The position numbers and the translations under genes were made by a program. Below the pieces are notes generated by a model that saw only the letters and a list, made by a program, of their open reading frames with translations, had not been told where the DNA came from and searched no databases. Below, piece by piece: positions 11,469 through 21,787 of a stretch of DNA of 64,000 bases. Position 1 is the first letter of the stretch. Each line of letters begins with the position of its first letter. Source of the DNA: Erythrobasidium yunnanense (lineage: Eukaryota > Basidiomycota > Cystobasidiomycetes > Erythrobasidiales > Erythrobasidiaceae); contig BCJC01000002.1 in the NCBI GenBank assembly GCA_001600175.1, forward strand, positions 688,318 through 752,317, in the 5' to 3' direction.

Positions 11469-12091
11469 CTATACTCTTGAATTCCCATGCTCTGGATGTT
11501 TGCTAAGCCATTCCTGATCCTGTAATATCGTATTAGCCGATGCTCTGCTGAAAGGAGGCGATTCTACGCCTACCTGCTCATACGCCTTCTCCAGCTTCTG
11601 CGCTGCAGCTTCGAATTTCTCAGCACCTTCTTCAGTAGTAGCATCCTGCGCTTGGCTCGCGATGCTGTCTATAAGATCAGGTTCGTTCTTCAGAGATGTC
11701 GGCTGTCCTTGGATCGAAGAAGGTATCGCGTTCGTCATGTCGGATCGTAGACTTGCGCCAGTCTCATCTTCAGCTTGCAGAGCTTGAGTATAGTCCGCTA
11801 GGGCTGTAGGAGATGTGAAGGAAAGGATGTTGTGAGGTCATATGCGAGAAAGTCAGGCTTTTCCTGCTGGAAACGAGAACTTCGAGGTGTGCTACGAACC
11901 AGAGCTTGTCTTTGCGGCTGCACTACGCTTGCCAACTTTGCCCTCAGGGATCTCTGGATGCGAGTCTGAATCGCGTTGTTGCCGTTCTCCAGCAATGGCC
12001 TGGAACGTCTTCTTAGCTTGACAGCAGTTGCATCTACCTTGTCAGTATCTACCTTGAGCTTTGCGAGATCTTCTACCGTGTCTGTATTCAT
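11469..12091 (-). CDS. small acidic helical protein, function unknown
   Basis: Proposed exons on the minus strand: 12091-12053, 12011-11900 and 11803-11469, giving 161 residues, starting MNTDTVEDLAKLK then KTFQAIAGERQQ. Downstream come ALADYTQALQAEDETG, IDSIASQAQDATTEEG and AEKFEAAAQKLEKAYEQ, which are amphipathic helices. A further in-frame 54-base stretch in the last exon (GTAGGC to TTACAG, about 11565-11512) has good splice signals and may be removed, giving 143 residues. The first intron would be only 41 bases. No family was recognised; the ALADYTQAL helix recalls a TPR but no full repeat is present. Confidence 0.55.
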
Positions 12092-12215
12092 CTTTGAACA
12101 AAAAATTGAGTCAGACTGGATACAACCTCGAAAATGACAGCTTGACGTTCTGGTCATTGCTTCTTAATACTTTCTTGACCTACTCCCATAATCTGATATA
12201 CAACGACACACAACT

Positions 12216-13321
12216 ATGCCCTCTGACAGTGAAAGACCTAGCCGCGAACGCAGTAGAAGCAGAAGTCGAAGTCGCGAGCGAGAAGTCGCAAGATCAAGAC
12301 AAGATGACCGGGACGACGAGCCACGCAGGAGCCGACACGACGACAATGATGATAGCCGCTCAAGCAGGAAGAGGCGAGTGAGTCCTGAAGGCCGAGAGAG
12401 GGATCCTGAACGAGAGAGACCTTCGTCAGACTCGCGCAGGGACGGCGAGAGAAGCCAGCGCAGAGACAGGGATAGAGACTATAGGAGGACTGATTCTGGA
12501 AACGAACGGGAACGCAAGAGGAGCAGAAGTCCTAGCAGTCAAAACCGGTCAAGAGACAGCTATAGAGACAATAGGGATAGCAGGGATAGCCGGCGAGACT
12601 ACGATAGATCAGACAGACGAGATAGAAGAGATGACAGAGATGGAGACCGCAGGCGGACAGGTAGGTACACTCTGGCTTTACCAAATTACCAGTACTGACA
12701 CTTTCACTAGATGACCGCTCGTCTCGCAATAATGACAACCACGGTCTACCACCTTTACAGACTGAGCCTGCACCTCAAGAACAGGAAGTCGCGCAGTTCG
12801 TGCCGCCTACACGGGAATCCATCCTTGCGGATAGAGCAAGAGCGGCTGCTTCTGGAGCAGCACCAAGGAGGAGAGTCGTTCCTCTCATCGAGGTGATAGC
12901 GAACGATAGATTGGGTGGGAAAGGTAGGGTTGTACTCAGCTTGAGGATAGATCGATACTGATTTACCTGATCTCTGACAGTACGAGTCAAGTGCAGGTTA
13001 GTCGCAGTCGCTGTAAGTGTTTCATCAACTTTAACCCAATATCCTACAGTCCAAAAGACACGGTCGGCGATTTAAAGAAGCTCATCGCCGCGCAGAAGGG
13101 TACCAAGCCTGAGAAGGTAAGATGCCTAACCAACAGCCTTCAGGCCACTCTGGCTAACGTCTTGCGTATCAGATCGTGCTCAAGAAATGGTATACTATCT
13201 ACAAAGACCATGTCACGCTGGAAGATTATGGTCAGTCCGGCTATCTTCCCACTCGAGATTCAGGCTGATGGATGTTTGAATGGCAGAGATCAACGATGGA
13301 ATGAGTTTAGAGATGAATTAG
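12216..13321 (+). CDS. Arg/Ser-rich domain fused to the ubiquitin-like splicing modifier Hub1/UBL5
   Basis: Six exons (12216-12660, 12711-12923, 12981-12996, 13050-13116, 13173-13230, 13287-13321) give 277 residues. Residues 1-150 are an RS/RD/RE-rich domain ([15 protein letters not shown]). After a linker with [19 protein letters not shown], the last 70 residues are a complete Hub1 fold: [52 protein letters not shown] and [14 protein letters not shown]. Hub1/UBL5 is normally a free protein of about 73 residues that binds HIND elements of Snu66 and tunes 5' splice-site choice. Here PL stands where the initiator Met would be, and no Met occurs between residue 1 and the domain, so the fusion is not an artefact of start choice. 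The usual C-terminal Tyr-Tyr is absent; the protein ends Leu-Glu-Met-Asn. The third exon is 16 bases. Expected in the nucleus with the spliceosome. Confidence 0.88.
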
Positions 13322-13439
13322 CGGGTGTATGAAGAGGAAGAAAGCATTGTTGACAGGTTTATTACCATAATTGGTACACATTTTTATCGTAATTTGCTTC
13401 TGCCCTTCGGGAATATCTCCTCCCTAGCTCAAGATATCC

Positions 13440-13793
13440 CTAATTACCACCTCTTGCCTTCCTCTCGCCGCTTGGAGTTCTGTTGTCCATCGCCTGTTCC
13501 GGCGTAGCTGACCTCGTATCTTTGACTGCATCCTGGAAGGCTGCTTTTCCTTTACTAGCCGTATTATCTCCCGCCGTCTTTGATGTGCTTGTTCCAGCAG
13601 TGACTGCGTTCTTTGAATGCTGTCCACTCGACTCTCCTTGCTCTGGAGGTGAGTTCTTCATGCGCGATGGAGTGGGAGGATTGCCGGCTGCTGGGACGTC
13701 TTTACTCAAGCCAGCGGGTGATTTGGAGCCATACAGGAAGACTCCTCCAGCGAGCTGACAATCAATTCTCGTCAGACAACCTCTTTGAGACAT
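13440..13793 (-). CDS. small basic, low-complexity protein, function unknown
   Basis: Reading from ATG at 13793 gives 117 residues: a short hydrophobic stretch (CQLAGGVFLYGS), then a Ser/Thr/Pro/Gly-rich polar tail (PPEQGESSGQHSKN, GTSTSKTAGDNTASKG). An alternative start at about 13882 (MSNMPRHRLTAPLAGIILVRRA) joined through a short intron would extend the hydrophobic segment into a possible membrane span, but that intron would be only about 37 bases. The start is therefore unsure. No family was recognised; small mitochondrial inner-membrane assembly proteins have this shape, which is only a guess. Confidence 0.42.
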   Translation of the reverse strand: MSQRGCLTRIDCQLAGGVFLYGSKSPAGLSKDVPAAGNPPTPSRMKNSPPEQGESSGQHSKNAVTAGTSTSKTAGDNTASKGKAAFQDAVKDTRSATPEQAMDNRTPSGERKARGGN

Positions 13794-14091
13794 CTTTCTT
13801 TCACGCTCTCCGCACCAGGATTATGCCGGCTAGAGGCGCAGTGAGACGGTGTCGGGGCATGTTGGACATGGTGAATAATGTAGACAGAAGTTGACTGCCG
13901 TAGGTGTCCCTTGGGTAAGTTCAAGAAGCTGCAAAAGGAGTGAGCAGCTGCGATCTCCTCGATGCCAGCGGCTCAAATGACGTAATAAATAGTCACGTCT
14001 CTCAGGAACAGCAGACAAAGTGATTCTCTAATGCTACATGAAGCGTCTCTGTCCACGCAGGTTCTTTGTTTGAAGTCTGTATTGCCAGCGC

Positions 14092-14432
14092 CTACTTGCT
14101 TTGCGGCAGATTTAGCTTGACTGCGCCCTTCCCGCTGTCGTTATCCCGTTCTCCTAGCAAGCGTTCCCTAGCTTCCTGCCTCTGATCTATGTGCTTTTGT
14201 ATTGGCTTATCATTTGTGCTGTGGACTTTGTGCGAGTGCGCTTCTCGTCGAAACTCTGCTTCTTCCTGCCTGGACCGCGATGATGAGATGTAGAGAGCAA
14301 GTGCTCCGGCCTGCGAGAGAAGCATGTATCAGCATATAACACACATTCCAAGCCCAAAGACCAACGCACCGCTGCCAGTGCTCCCAAAGGCGCTATGTAT
14401 CGCCTGTTTACGCCTGTCACGACTCCCGACAT
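14092..14432 (-). CDS. small single-span membrane protein, function unknown
   Basis: Two exons on the minus strand (14432-14370 and 14310-14092) with a 59-base intron give 93 residues. It begins MSGVVTGVNRRYIAPLGALAA and continues AGALALYISSSRSRQEEAEF, so one hydrophobic span (about residues 13-32) is followed by a highly charged tail (RREAHSHKVHS, HIDQRQEARERLLGERD). Size, N-terminal anchor with Arg pair and charged tail resemble small mitochondrial inner-membrane proteins, but no family was recognised. Confidence 0.6.
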
Positions 14433-14772
14433 GTTTCGACTTGTGCTTGTGCAGTCGCTGTGAGGTTGACTCTGCAATCTACGCGACAGCTCATCATCCC
14501 TTCAGATTGCATGCCGCCACAAGCACCTGAGGATTGCCGATCCCTTCTTTGCGGGTACATGTTCAACTTTGTTTTGAATTTCTTGTTTGGCACGCGACAG
14601 CCTGCGGGCAAAGAGCTCGTTACCGGAATTATGCGTGTTTGGCTTCTTCTTCTTCTTCATCATCATCATACAGCTTCAATCAGTCTTCAGTCTATGCCAT
14701 ACAAGCAGTAGTTCAGCCTATACACCCACAAGCTTCTTCAAGCAACCACATTCTTTTGACAACCACATCGCC
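14433..14772. promoter_or_regulatory. divergent promoter region with pyrimidine-rich tract
   Basis: 340 bases between the small membrane protein (minus) and the secreted protein (plus). It contains a CTTCTTCTTCTTC-type tract followed by ATCATCATCAT near 14641-14668, typical of fungal promoters close to the transcription start. A frame from 14587 runs into the secreted protein in phase, but the signal peptide fits the start at 14773 better. Confidence 0.4.
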
Positions 14773-15472
14773 ATGCTGCGCTCCACACTCATTTACACCA
14801 CTGTCTTTACTGCTTTCTTCATCACCCTATCATCCTCTCCCGTTCTCGCTGCCCCTAGTCCCAACGCAGCAGACCGCCAACCACCCTCCCGGAACATCGA
14901 CATTGACTTCCTTGACCGAATCAACAGAGACGGGACAGACGACCAATACAAACCCAGATACAATGAAAAGATATACCAGCTAGCTCAGCAGCAGAGAGCA
15001 GCGACTTCAGATCAGGATACTACCGACACGTCCTTCCTCAATGATACAGAAGAGGAGGAAAGATTAGATGAGCAGGAGGATGTCAATATCTTTGCAGCTC
15101 AGAAGGGAAATAGTAGGATACGCCGCCCGTTGAACACGAAAGCAGAAGAAGGAGAAGAAGCTTTCGAGAAGCTAGAGAAGGAGAAATGGGAAACGCCATC
15201 GGACTCTACTGAGGATATCAACGACAACGAGGAAGATTCTCGTGGTGTGTCTAGGCTCTATCCGAATGCCAGTCAAAGCTGACTTCGTTATCCTCGCAGT
15301 CTCGTCTAAACGCCCAGGCAGAGGCAAGGCCCGCCTATCCTCTGATGTAGACGTAACACAAGCACAAGACTTGCCATATCTAGTCAGCGACCCAGACGAG
15401 TGGGAGGACATACCCGATGATCTTGAGGGTGCAGTTCCTATCAGACGATCAGCCAAAAGCACTCGCGATTGA
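14773..15472 (+). CDS. secreted acidic protein with dibasic sites, function unknown
   Basis: Two exons (14773-15244, 15300-15472) give 214 residues. The N-terminus MLRSTLIYTTVFTAFFITLSS with PVLAAPSP after it is a clean signal peptide with an A-x-A cleavage site near residue 27. The rest is hydrophilic, acidic (EEEERLDEQEDVN, TEDINDNEED) and without Cys. Dibasic sites (SRIRR, SSKR, PIRR) could be cut by a Kex2-type protease in the secretory path. No domain was recognised. Secreted, fast-evolving proteins like this are sometimes candidate effectors, but it is Cys-free and nothing in the context supports that. I chose the ATG at 14773 because an upstream in-frame ATG (14587) would bury the signal peptide. 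Confidence 0.68.
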
Positions 15473-16225
15473 GAGTAGCGATGGGCGTAACTTTGTCTTT
15501 TGTACATGGGAAGCTTTGTATATAGCGGGTTGTGGGAAAGAGGAGGGAAGGAAGGACCGGCTTTGGGGTGCAATGTATCATTGATCGAAGATCGAAGAAG
15601 TCGTCAGATCAGCTTACTTTCTAGGCAGTGAGGGTTGAGAGTGAAAAGATTAAATAGTGTTTGGGTATTATATCCTAATCCCACGCGTACAGGTTGTTAC
15701 TCTTAGCAAGAGAGAACGCCTTCTCGTCTTTCTAACAATGACAAGCAAATACGCTAATGGGAGTAAGATGATGAGGATCGTTACATTCTTATCGCCCCTG
15801 CCATAGGACAGTGAAGGACAGCTTCGCCGTACCGGAGGCAGGATCAATAGGACAGTATCGATAGGACAGTATCGGCTTAGATAGATAGATAGATAGATTG
15901 TATTAGATCGGAGAGTGAGTGAGAATTATATCGAGTTGGGAGAATATGGGAATATCTGTTGTAGGAAGAGATTGCGGATAGAGAGGAAGTAGTATTGAAT
16001 AGCTGGATAAGGTCGATAGATCAGGAAGTTGAGTTGAGCGAGGCGTGACGGAAGTGTAGCAAATAGTGTTAAATAGCAGCTGTTGATGCTGTTCGTTTTT
16101 GAGTTGTCGATCGATTCATTGATAGTTGCGACAATGTCTGTCGTTTTGGGTTTGATATAGATTTGTGTGCCTTCGAGATCGGCAGGAATGGATTAGGAAC
16201 CTATCGAGGAGTGAATTTGTTGCGA
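15473..16225. other. convergent intergenic region with short tandem repeats
   Basis: About 750 bases between the stop codons of two convergent genes. It holds a 14-base unit repeated twice (15847-15874) and a TAGA microsatellite (about 15878-15898). No coding signal was seen. It probably carries two 3' untranslated regions. Confidence 0.5.
15847..15898. repeat. tandem 14-mer x2 followed by (TAGA)5 microsatellite
   Basis: The unit ATAGGACAGTATCG occurs twice head to tail at 15847-15874; a partial copy (ATAGGACAGTG) stands just upstream near 15805. Directly after come about five TAGA units. Likely replication slippage in non-coding DNA. Confidence 0.8.
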
Positions 16226-18584
16226 TCACTCGGTAGCAGAAGGGATAGCATCGAGCTTGCGAGCAACGATTCTTGTCTTGTCGGCAGCGCTCGTTTGGAA
16301 GCGATACTCCTCCATGTCCTTCTCTTCCTCAGGTAGATCGGCGTCTACTTCACGGAACTTCCGAGATAGGCTTCCGAGCATCAAAGAATCTGAAGCTTCC
16401 TCGATGCTTCTGTAGCCACATGCTTCTTCGTAATCGCCAGCTAGAGCTTGCACCACTTCCCATTCTTGTCCGTTGTCAAAATTGATCAGAATCTGGAAAG
16501 AGGGCCCTAGGTTGCGACGCTCGACGAAGAAGCACTGGGCGGCACCAACAGCCTGCTCTTCGGGTGTAAAAAATAGGAAAGGTACGACTGCTGTAAGTCG
16601 GGAGACAAGGGGAGCCTTCACAGAAGTCAGCAACCTGCTAATATATACCTGAAAGTTATGACCTACCCCCCAGACATGCAGAAGAGCTTTTCGGACCTTT
16701 GTGCGCGCGAAGTGGTCGTAGTCGGCTGTAGGGAAATTTCGCGGTCAGCCAATCGACCTATTAAAACCGTTCGACAGATCATATTCACCTTGTGACAGTT
16801 TTCGAGCTGCAACATTGGCCTTGTTGCGACGCCAAAAGGTTTCGATCTCTTTCAGCCCAGCATTGGTACAAATGATGAAGATAGTCTTCGAACAGTCGAC
16901 TGGGGTGTTGTCGCGGCGATCCATATAGACACCTGTACGAATCCAGGTCAGTACCGTTCATCATATTCAACGCTAAGCTCTCTAACATACCTCGGTCCCA
17001 CATTGCCAGAAAGCAATCGCGTATGCTTTGTTCGGTCTTGTCGAACTCGTCCAACACCACTACTGAACGCTTGCGGGAGTGTTCTGCTAAATGGTTGTTC
17101 AAGGGCGAACCTTTCTCGGATCCCTCGTAGCCAAGGGGTGAACCGAATAGAACAAAGTTCTCGCTGAACTCGTTGCAGTTTACGCCTAGAACCTCGCAAC
17201 CTGTAAATTCGCCCATAGCAAGCGCAAGATTGGTCTTGCCGTGCCCCGAAGGGCCTAGACAACCCTTCGTCAGGGTCTTCAAGTAGGAGTGAGTACGATG
17301 AAGGCTTTACCTGCGAAGGCAAAAACCAAGGGCCTTGCCGTTTTCAGATCTTTCATAGATCGCATTATGAGGGTTTCATGGATCCGGCGTGTAGCATGCT
17401 CTTGACCTATCTCGAAGAAATCTGCCCTTCTGATCTCCTCCAAGTCGTACTTCTGAACCCAGGCAATCTCGCGCCTTGGGACTTGGCCGAGGCGTTGAGC
17501 TTTCAGGATGAAGTACTTGACCACTGTGTTGAGGCGTGAGTTCATATGTTTGAGGAAATAGGACGGGTAGGGCGATCGGATGTGCAGGAGGTCTTCACTC
17601 GACAGCGCCTCGTATTGTAGCAGCTCAGCAGGAATGACGTGAGGGTCAGCCCCGTAAGCAAGTAGTATACCGACAATTTTGATGCAGTCTTCGTAAGGCT
17701 TGTATCCGTGATGAACGATAGCCAAGGTCAAGGGATCCATCCGAACAGTCGTGCATTCATCTATCTGGACGGTCCAGGATCTTGTGGGATCTGCTCCCGA
17801 TCTGAGGAACAGTGTCAAGACATCCATTTGCTTGCGTTGGCCGGGAACAGCAACGACTGGATGCTCGCGCCGAATTGTGTGGAAGCGCTCTATAGCATAG
17901 AAGAGTAGGGGAACGTTGTCCACTTTGAAGATAGCCTTCTTGGCATAAGGTGGCAGCACATTCAGGGCTTCCAAGAGCTTGCGAGGTGAAGAATGCGAAG
18001 GCGTGTGCAGCATCGCGGCGATCATGAGGTACGCGTCCTTTACGGACTCATTGATGGGCGGCATCTGCACAGCCAGAAGGGCCATGCTACCAGCGCGGAT
18101 GTTGAAGGACTTGCAAGAATGTCAGCAGGGGGAACCACCAGGCGGGAAGCAAGCACGAACCGAGGGGACTTCTACACCTTCCGAAGAGTTCGTAGAGATC
18201 TGCTTTACGTCGTCTTCGGTGCTTTCAGCCTTTGAAGAAGTATCGCTGGTGTCCGCAACTAGGGCAAGTACGAGACGAGTGAGTCGAGTAATGTTCGTTG
18301 CCCTTGGAATATGAACACTCTACCTGGTCGGACTCGCGCGATGTTACCATGATGGCTGACTTCGTTGTCAATGCTTAATCGGGCCCGCCAGTCTAGATGA
18401 AGTCAGTATCCAGGTTGATAACATTTCTTTGATGAGACTTACCAGAGTCAGCCATCGTCGATGATTGAGCTTTCGCGATAACGGCTTGCTCGTCGTGCGA
18501 GAAGGTGCACCTGTTGCCGTATTTGCAGAACTTGGTTGAGCCGAAATGATTACGGCAGGGTTGTGTCTTATACGGGATAAGCAT
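16226..18584 (-). CDS. CCCH zinc finger + ankyrin-like repeats + ClpB-type AAA+ ATPase
   Basis: Eight minus-strand exons can be joined in phase. Domains in order: a CCCH finger at about residues 10-30 (PCRNHFGSTKFC, KYGNRCTFSH; spacing C-x9-C-x5-C-x3-H); a polar linker; ankyrin-like repeats at about 190-260 (LFLRSGADPT, ILLAYGADPHV); then one AAA+ module with Walker A GPSGHGKT, a Walker B block VVVLDEFDKT, the TNAG sensor-type stretch IICTNAGL, and a C-terminal part APLVSRL then VVPFLFFTPEEQ as in ClpB second domains. Ankyrin plus one ClpB-type module recalls mitochondrial CLPB/SKD3 disaggregases; the CCCH finger is not part of that family. An upstream ATG (18716) would add a hydrophobic leader (FLFSFFLILQIPLLLPAF); I prefer 18584 because the finger starts right after it. 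RNA or protein targets are unknown. Confidence 0.78.
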
Positions 18585-19270
18585 AAAGGCCGGAAGCAGC
18601 AAAGGAATTTGCAGGATGAGGAAGAAAGAGAAGAGAAAGCGAAGGATTCGGCTGGCTTTTATATCCTGAATTGCAGTCAGAGCAGAAGTGATACGATTGA
18701 GAAGTGAGGCCATCACATCACAATCGCATCACATCGGATCCCAGCCTTCATAGTTTGCCCCGCACTCCCCTGTTGAACGAAGTCGCCACTGGAGGATGTA
18801 GATTTGATACAGGAGGCAGCGAGCGGAGTTGAAGGCTTGTGCATAGATTGTGAGACAGAGACCTGGTCGAAAATAGAAGCGCTCGATTGGAGTCAGCAGC
18901 GTGAGCCTTTTGTCAGCAACAATGCTATTAGCGAGTAAGCAGCAATGTGGTGTTGTTTGCATGTTGAAGCAGTGGAAGAAGAGTGAGGTGATGATAGATG
19001 ACTAGCCGAAGACGTGTCCCCTCCCGAAGCTAGTCCCAACTCTTCAAGACCGAAGGTCGCCCTTCTCTTTCAACATGACCAACCGTTCCTAATGCTCTCA
19101 GAAGTCGTTCCCATCCTGATTATAGCGAGCGTGCACTCGGATATAATGGATCTGATCGTCTTGCCAGAGTCGTAGAAGTTCGGTTGGTCGTGGTGAAGGA
19201 GAAGGAATGACCTGCGGTCTTGGAGATGGGAGACGCTATGCCGGATGTTATCGTGTCTCGATCAAAGTTT
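18585..19270. other. intergenic region upstream of the AAA+ gene
   Basis: About 690 bases between the AAA+ gene start and the stop of the next minus-strand gene. Small frames (18729-18962, 19120-19377 on the minus strand) show no motif. No RNA gene or repeat was seen. Confidence 0.4.
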
Positions 19271-19801
19271 CTATGTCTCTCCTGTGGTCTTATCCTGCTG
19301 TTGAGTTGCAGCCGGTTCAGCGACTTGAGGCGACTGTACCGCCTGATGACTTTGAGGGTTGTGGGTGTTCCAAGCATTAGCCACTGTAGTGGCCTGTAGA
19401 ATCAGGCGCTGTCTGTCAGCTTCGTACGTAGAGAAAATATGGACGACAGCTGCTTACCAGGTTGGGAACAAATGCCTGAGCTTCCTGAGGACGGCTCCAG
19501 TCATGGGAGTAGCCGGAAGCACCTCCTTGAGTGCAATATCAGCGGGGACAATCATAGAGCTCGGCAATAGCCTCTCACCTGCTCTGTGTGCTGCCGAACG
19601 ATCGTGGTCTCGAACACGGCTGCCTGGAACAGCCAGTAATTCTGAAAATCAAATTGAATTGAGAAAGATATTCACCAATTTACAGAGCATTCGCTTACCG
19701 CCTATCGTATAGTAGTCAGTTAATCCGCTTGAAGTCGTTGTGCCATTTGGCTTCTGCGAGTCGGGCGAGTTGGCCTTGCTGCAGTAGGCGGGTGCTCCCA
19801 T
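19271..19801 (-). CDS. small polar protein of unknown function
   Basis: Four exons on the minus strand (19801-19699, 19641-19579, 19525-19458, 19393-19271) with introns of 57, 53 and 64 bases give 118 residues. It starts MGAPAYCSKANSPDSQK, continues DYYTIGELLAVPGSRVRDHDRS and SGYSHDWSRPQEAQAFVP, and ends with a Gln/Thr-rich tail. All four exons keep one phase and splice signals are good, which supports the model. No hydrophobic span, and no family was recognised. It is divergent from SRP72. Confidence 0.5.
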
Positions 19802-20195
19802 ATTGTTTATATTGCTTTTATGGTCTGTCGACTTGGTTAAAATGCCTCGAGATGCGAGATGGAGCGATATGCCAGAGTATCAGCCATACTGGCACAGCGG
19901 CATCAAAAGTTGACAGGATGAGGTCGTGAAGCCCTTAGTAGAATGTCGCGAAGACTGGGTCACTGCCGGTAAGCCTATCGAGCATGTTCGACCGAGTCGA
20001 TCGTCCATCGACATCTTCGTGAGAGAGCCCGTGCGAACCAAGGCAGCGTCGAAGGACGTAGTAGCGAGAGCACACCGAGCCAGGCATACCGAAGATGTTG
20101 CTTGCGAGATTGTTGTATTGTAATCAGGCTATCTTCAAGGCTATTGCGTCGCGGCTTTCAAGCACATCCAGGCATTCGTTTCGCCAACCCCCGCG
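19802..20195. promoter_or_regulatory. bidirectional promoter region before SRP72
   Basis: 394 bases between the start codons of two divergent genes, without a convincing coding frame. Confidence 0.4.
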
Positions 20196-21486
20196 ATGTC
20201 GAGCAAAGCTGGAAAGGCTGCTGCTGCCAGTAGTAGTGTCAGTACGAACAAGCACAAGAAACCGGCGAAAAAGGTCAAGCCAGAATTAAGCGTCGACGAG
20301 CAAGTCCGCAAGAAGTGGAAGAGCCTCAAGGACCAAGTCAAAGAGGGATATCACGAAAATGGCCTGAGGACTTGCACAAGAAGTGAAGCACCTAATCAGA
20401 GATGTGTTGCGATATGCTTACATTCGCCGTTCGCAGTCCTCCAGCTACAGCCTGCGAACGACTTGGCCCAGCGAACCTACATTCAGCTACTCTTGAATCT
20501 GGACAGATACAAGGAAGCGCTTGCATGGATCACAGAAGATGCTGAGAGGCTCGGGAAATGGAATATCGAGCAATGCTACGCCCTCTACAAACTTGGCCGC
20601 GAGCGCGAAGCAGACGAAGTTCTGCAGAAGAGCAGAGATTCAGCTATGGACGAGGACACCACGAGGACATTGGACGTGCTGGATGCTCAGATTGTATGTG
20701 CGCTTGTCACCAAATCCTCAAGCAACAGCTGACATCTGCGACTTTCTAGAAATACCGGCTAGAGCAATTCTCAGAGTCGCAGCAGCTGTACGAGGACCTA
20801 GTATCCACAGTAGAGACGGTGAATGGGTTTTATGCGACCGAAGAATGCACAAGCTGACTTTAGTATCGCAGGACTCGCCTGAGTACGATGATTTGTCGAC
20901 CAATCTGTCCGCTTGCAATACGCATCTCGAATTCCTTTCCTCCATTCCTACACGTCTAGGCGACCTCTCCTCCTCTTCCTCAACATACAAGCTGCCGTCC
21001 GTCGATGTTCTCGAATCCACACCTATCGCGCCTCTCATTGCTGCTCATCCGGCATACAAAGCGCGCCCTTCAGCTTCTTCAGCTGCCGCAAATGGTATCA
21101 GCTCGACTGCTGCAGGCGCAACAGCCTCTTCTTCCGCAACGCCAGCATCCGCAAGCTCAGGCAAACCAGCCAAGAAGAACGCCGCCAAGAAGCTGCCTAC
21201 CAAACTTCCACCTTCGATAGCTGCTCTACCAGAAGACAAGCGACCTGCACCAGATCCCGAGAGATGGCTGCCCAAGCGAGAGAGAAAGGGATATGCAGAC
21301 GTGATGGCTGCCAAACAGAGAGAAAAGGAGAAGAAGCGTCTGAAAGCCAGGAAGAAGATAGAAGCGACTATGACGCAGGGTAGTAGCAGTAGTGCGCCTG
21401 CAGAGGCAAGCAAGCAGCAGCAAGGCGGTAATCGTCCAAGCAATCAGCAGCAAAACAAGAAGAAAAAGAAGAAGGGTGGAAAGTGA
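20196..21486 (+). CDS. SRP72: signal recognition particle subunit SRP72 (short form)
   Basis: Part of the cytoplasmic ribonucleoprotein that brings ribosomes with secretory nascent chains to the ER; SRP72 pairs with SRP68 and binds SRP RNA. Four exons (20196-20382, 20437-20693, 20750-20818, 20872-21486) give 375 residues. The C-terminal RNA-binding segment is diagnostic: APDPERWLPKRERKGYADV, followed by a Lys-rich tail (KKRLKARKKIEA, NKKKKKKGGK). The N-terminal half has TPR-type helices (ILQLQPANDLAQRTYIQLL, LDRYKEALAWI, YALYKLGREREADEVL). Yeast and animal SRP72 are around 640-670 residues, so much of the TPR region is missing here. The reading is continuous over four in-phase exons, with no sign of a break. 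Confidence 0.85.
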
Positions 21487-21787
21487 ATTAGGTTGTATTT
21501 TATTATGCAATGATTACTATGCTACTGAATGAAATAGGTTGCTATCTGAATGGGGATGCACTAACGAAACAGAGCCGAACAATGATGATGTTGGTCGGTC
21601 TAATGCTATAAGACTATTACTCGATTAATACAGAAGATGATGATTACTATGATACTACTAAGACATAATTGGTGCTAATGCGGAATGATTGCTAGAAAGA
21701 TGTTGGATGGCTAATGATGTGGTATGTCTGGCCTTGCTATGGCATAAGTGATGAACGATGCTTCGACTGATGATGAAGGTAGAGCCC
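21487..21787. other. AT-rich convergent intergenic region
   Basis: 301 bases between two convergent genes, more AT-rich than its surroundings. The 17-base string ATGATTACTATG(C/A)TACT occurs twice, at 21510-21526 and 21640-21656. No coding signal. Confidence 0.45.

Noticed and set aside
15800-15900. Tandem repeats as a CRISPR-like array or telomere-type sequence
   Set aside because: Only two 14-base units without spacers and a simple TAGA run; ordinary microsatellite.
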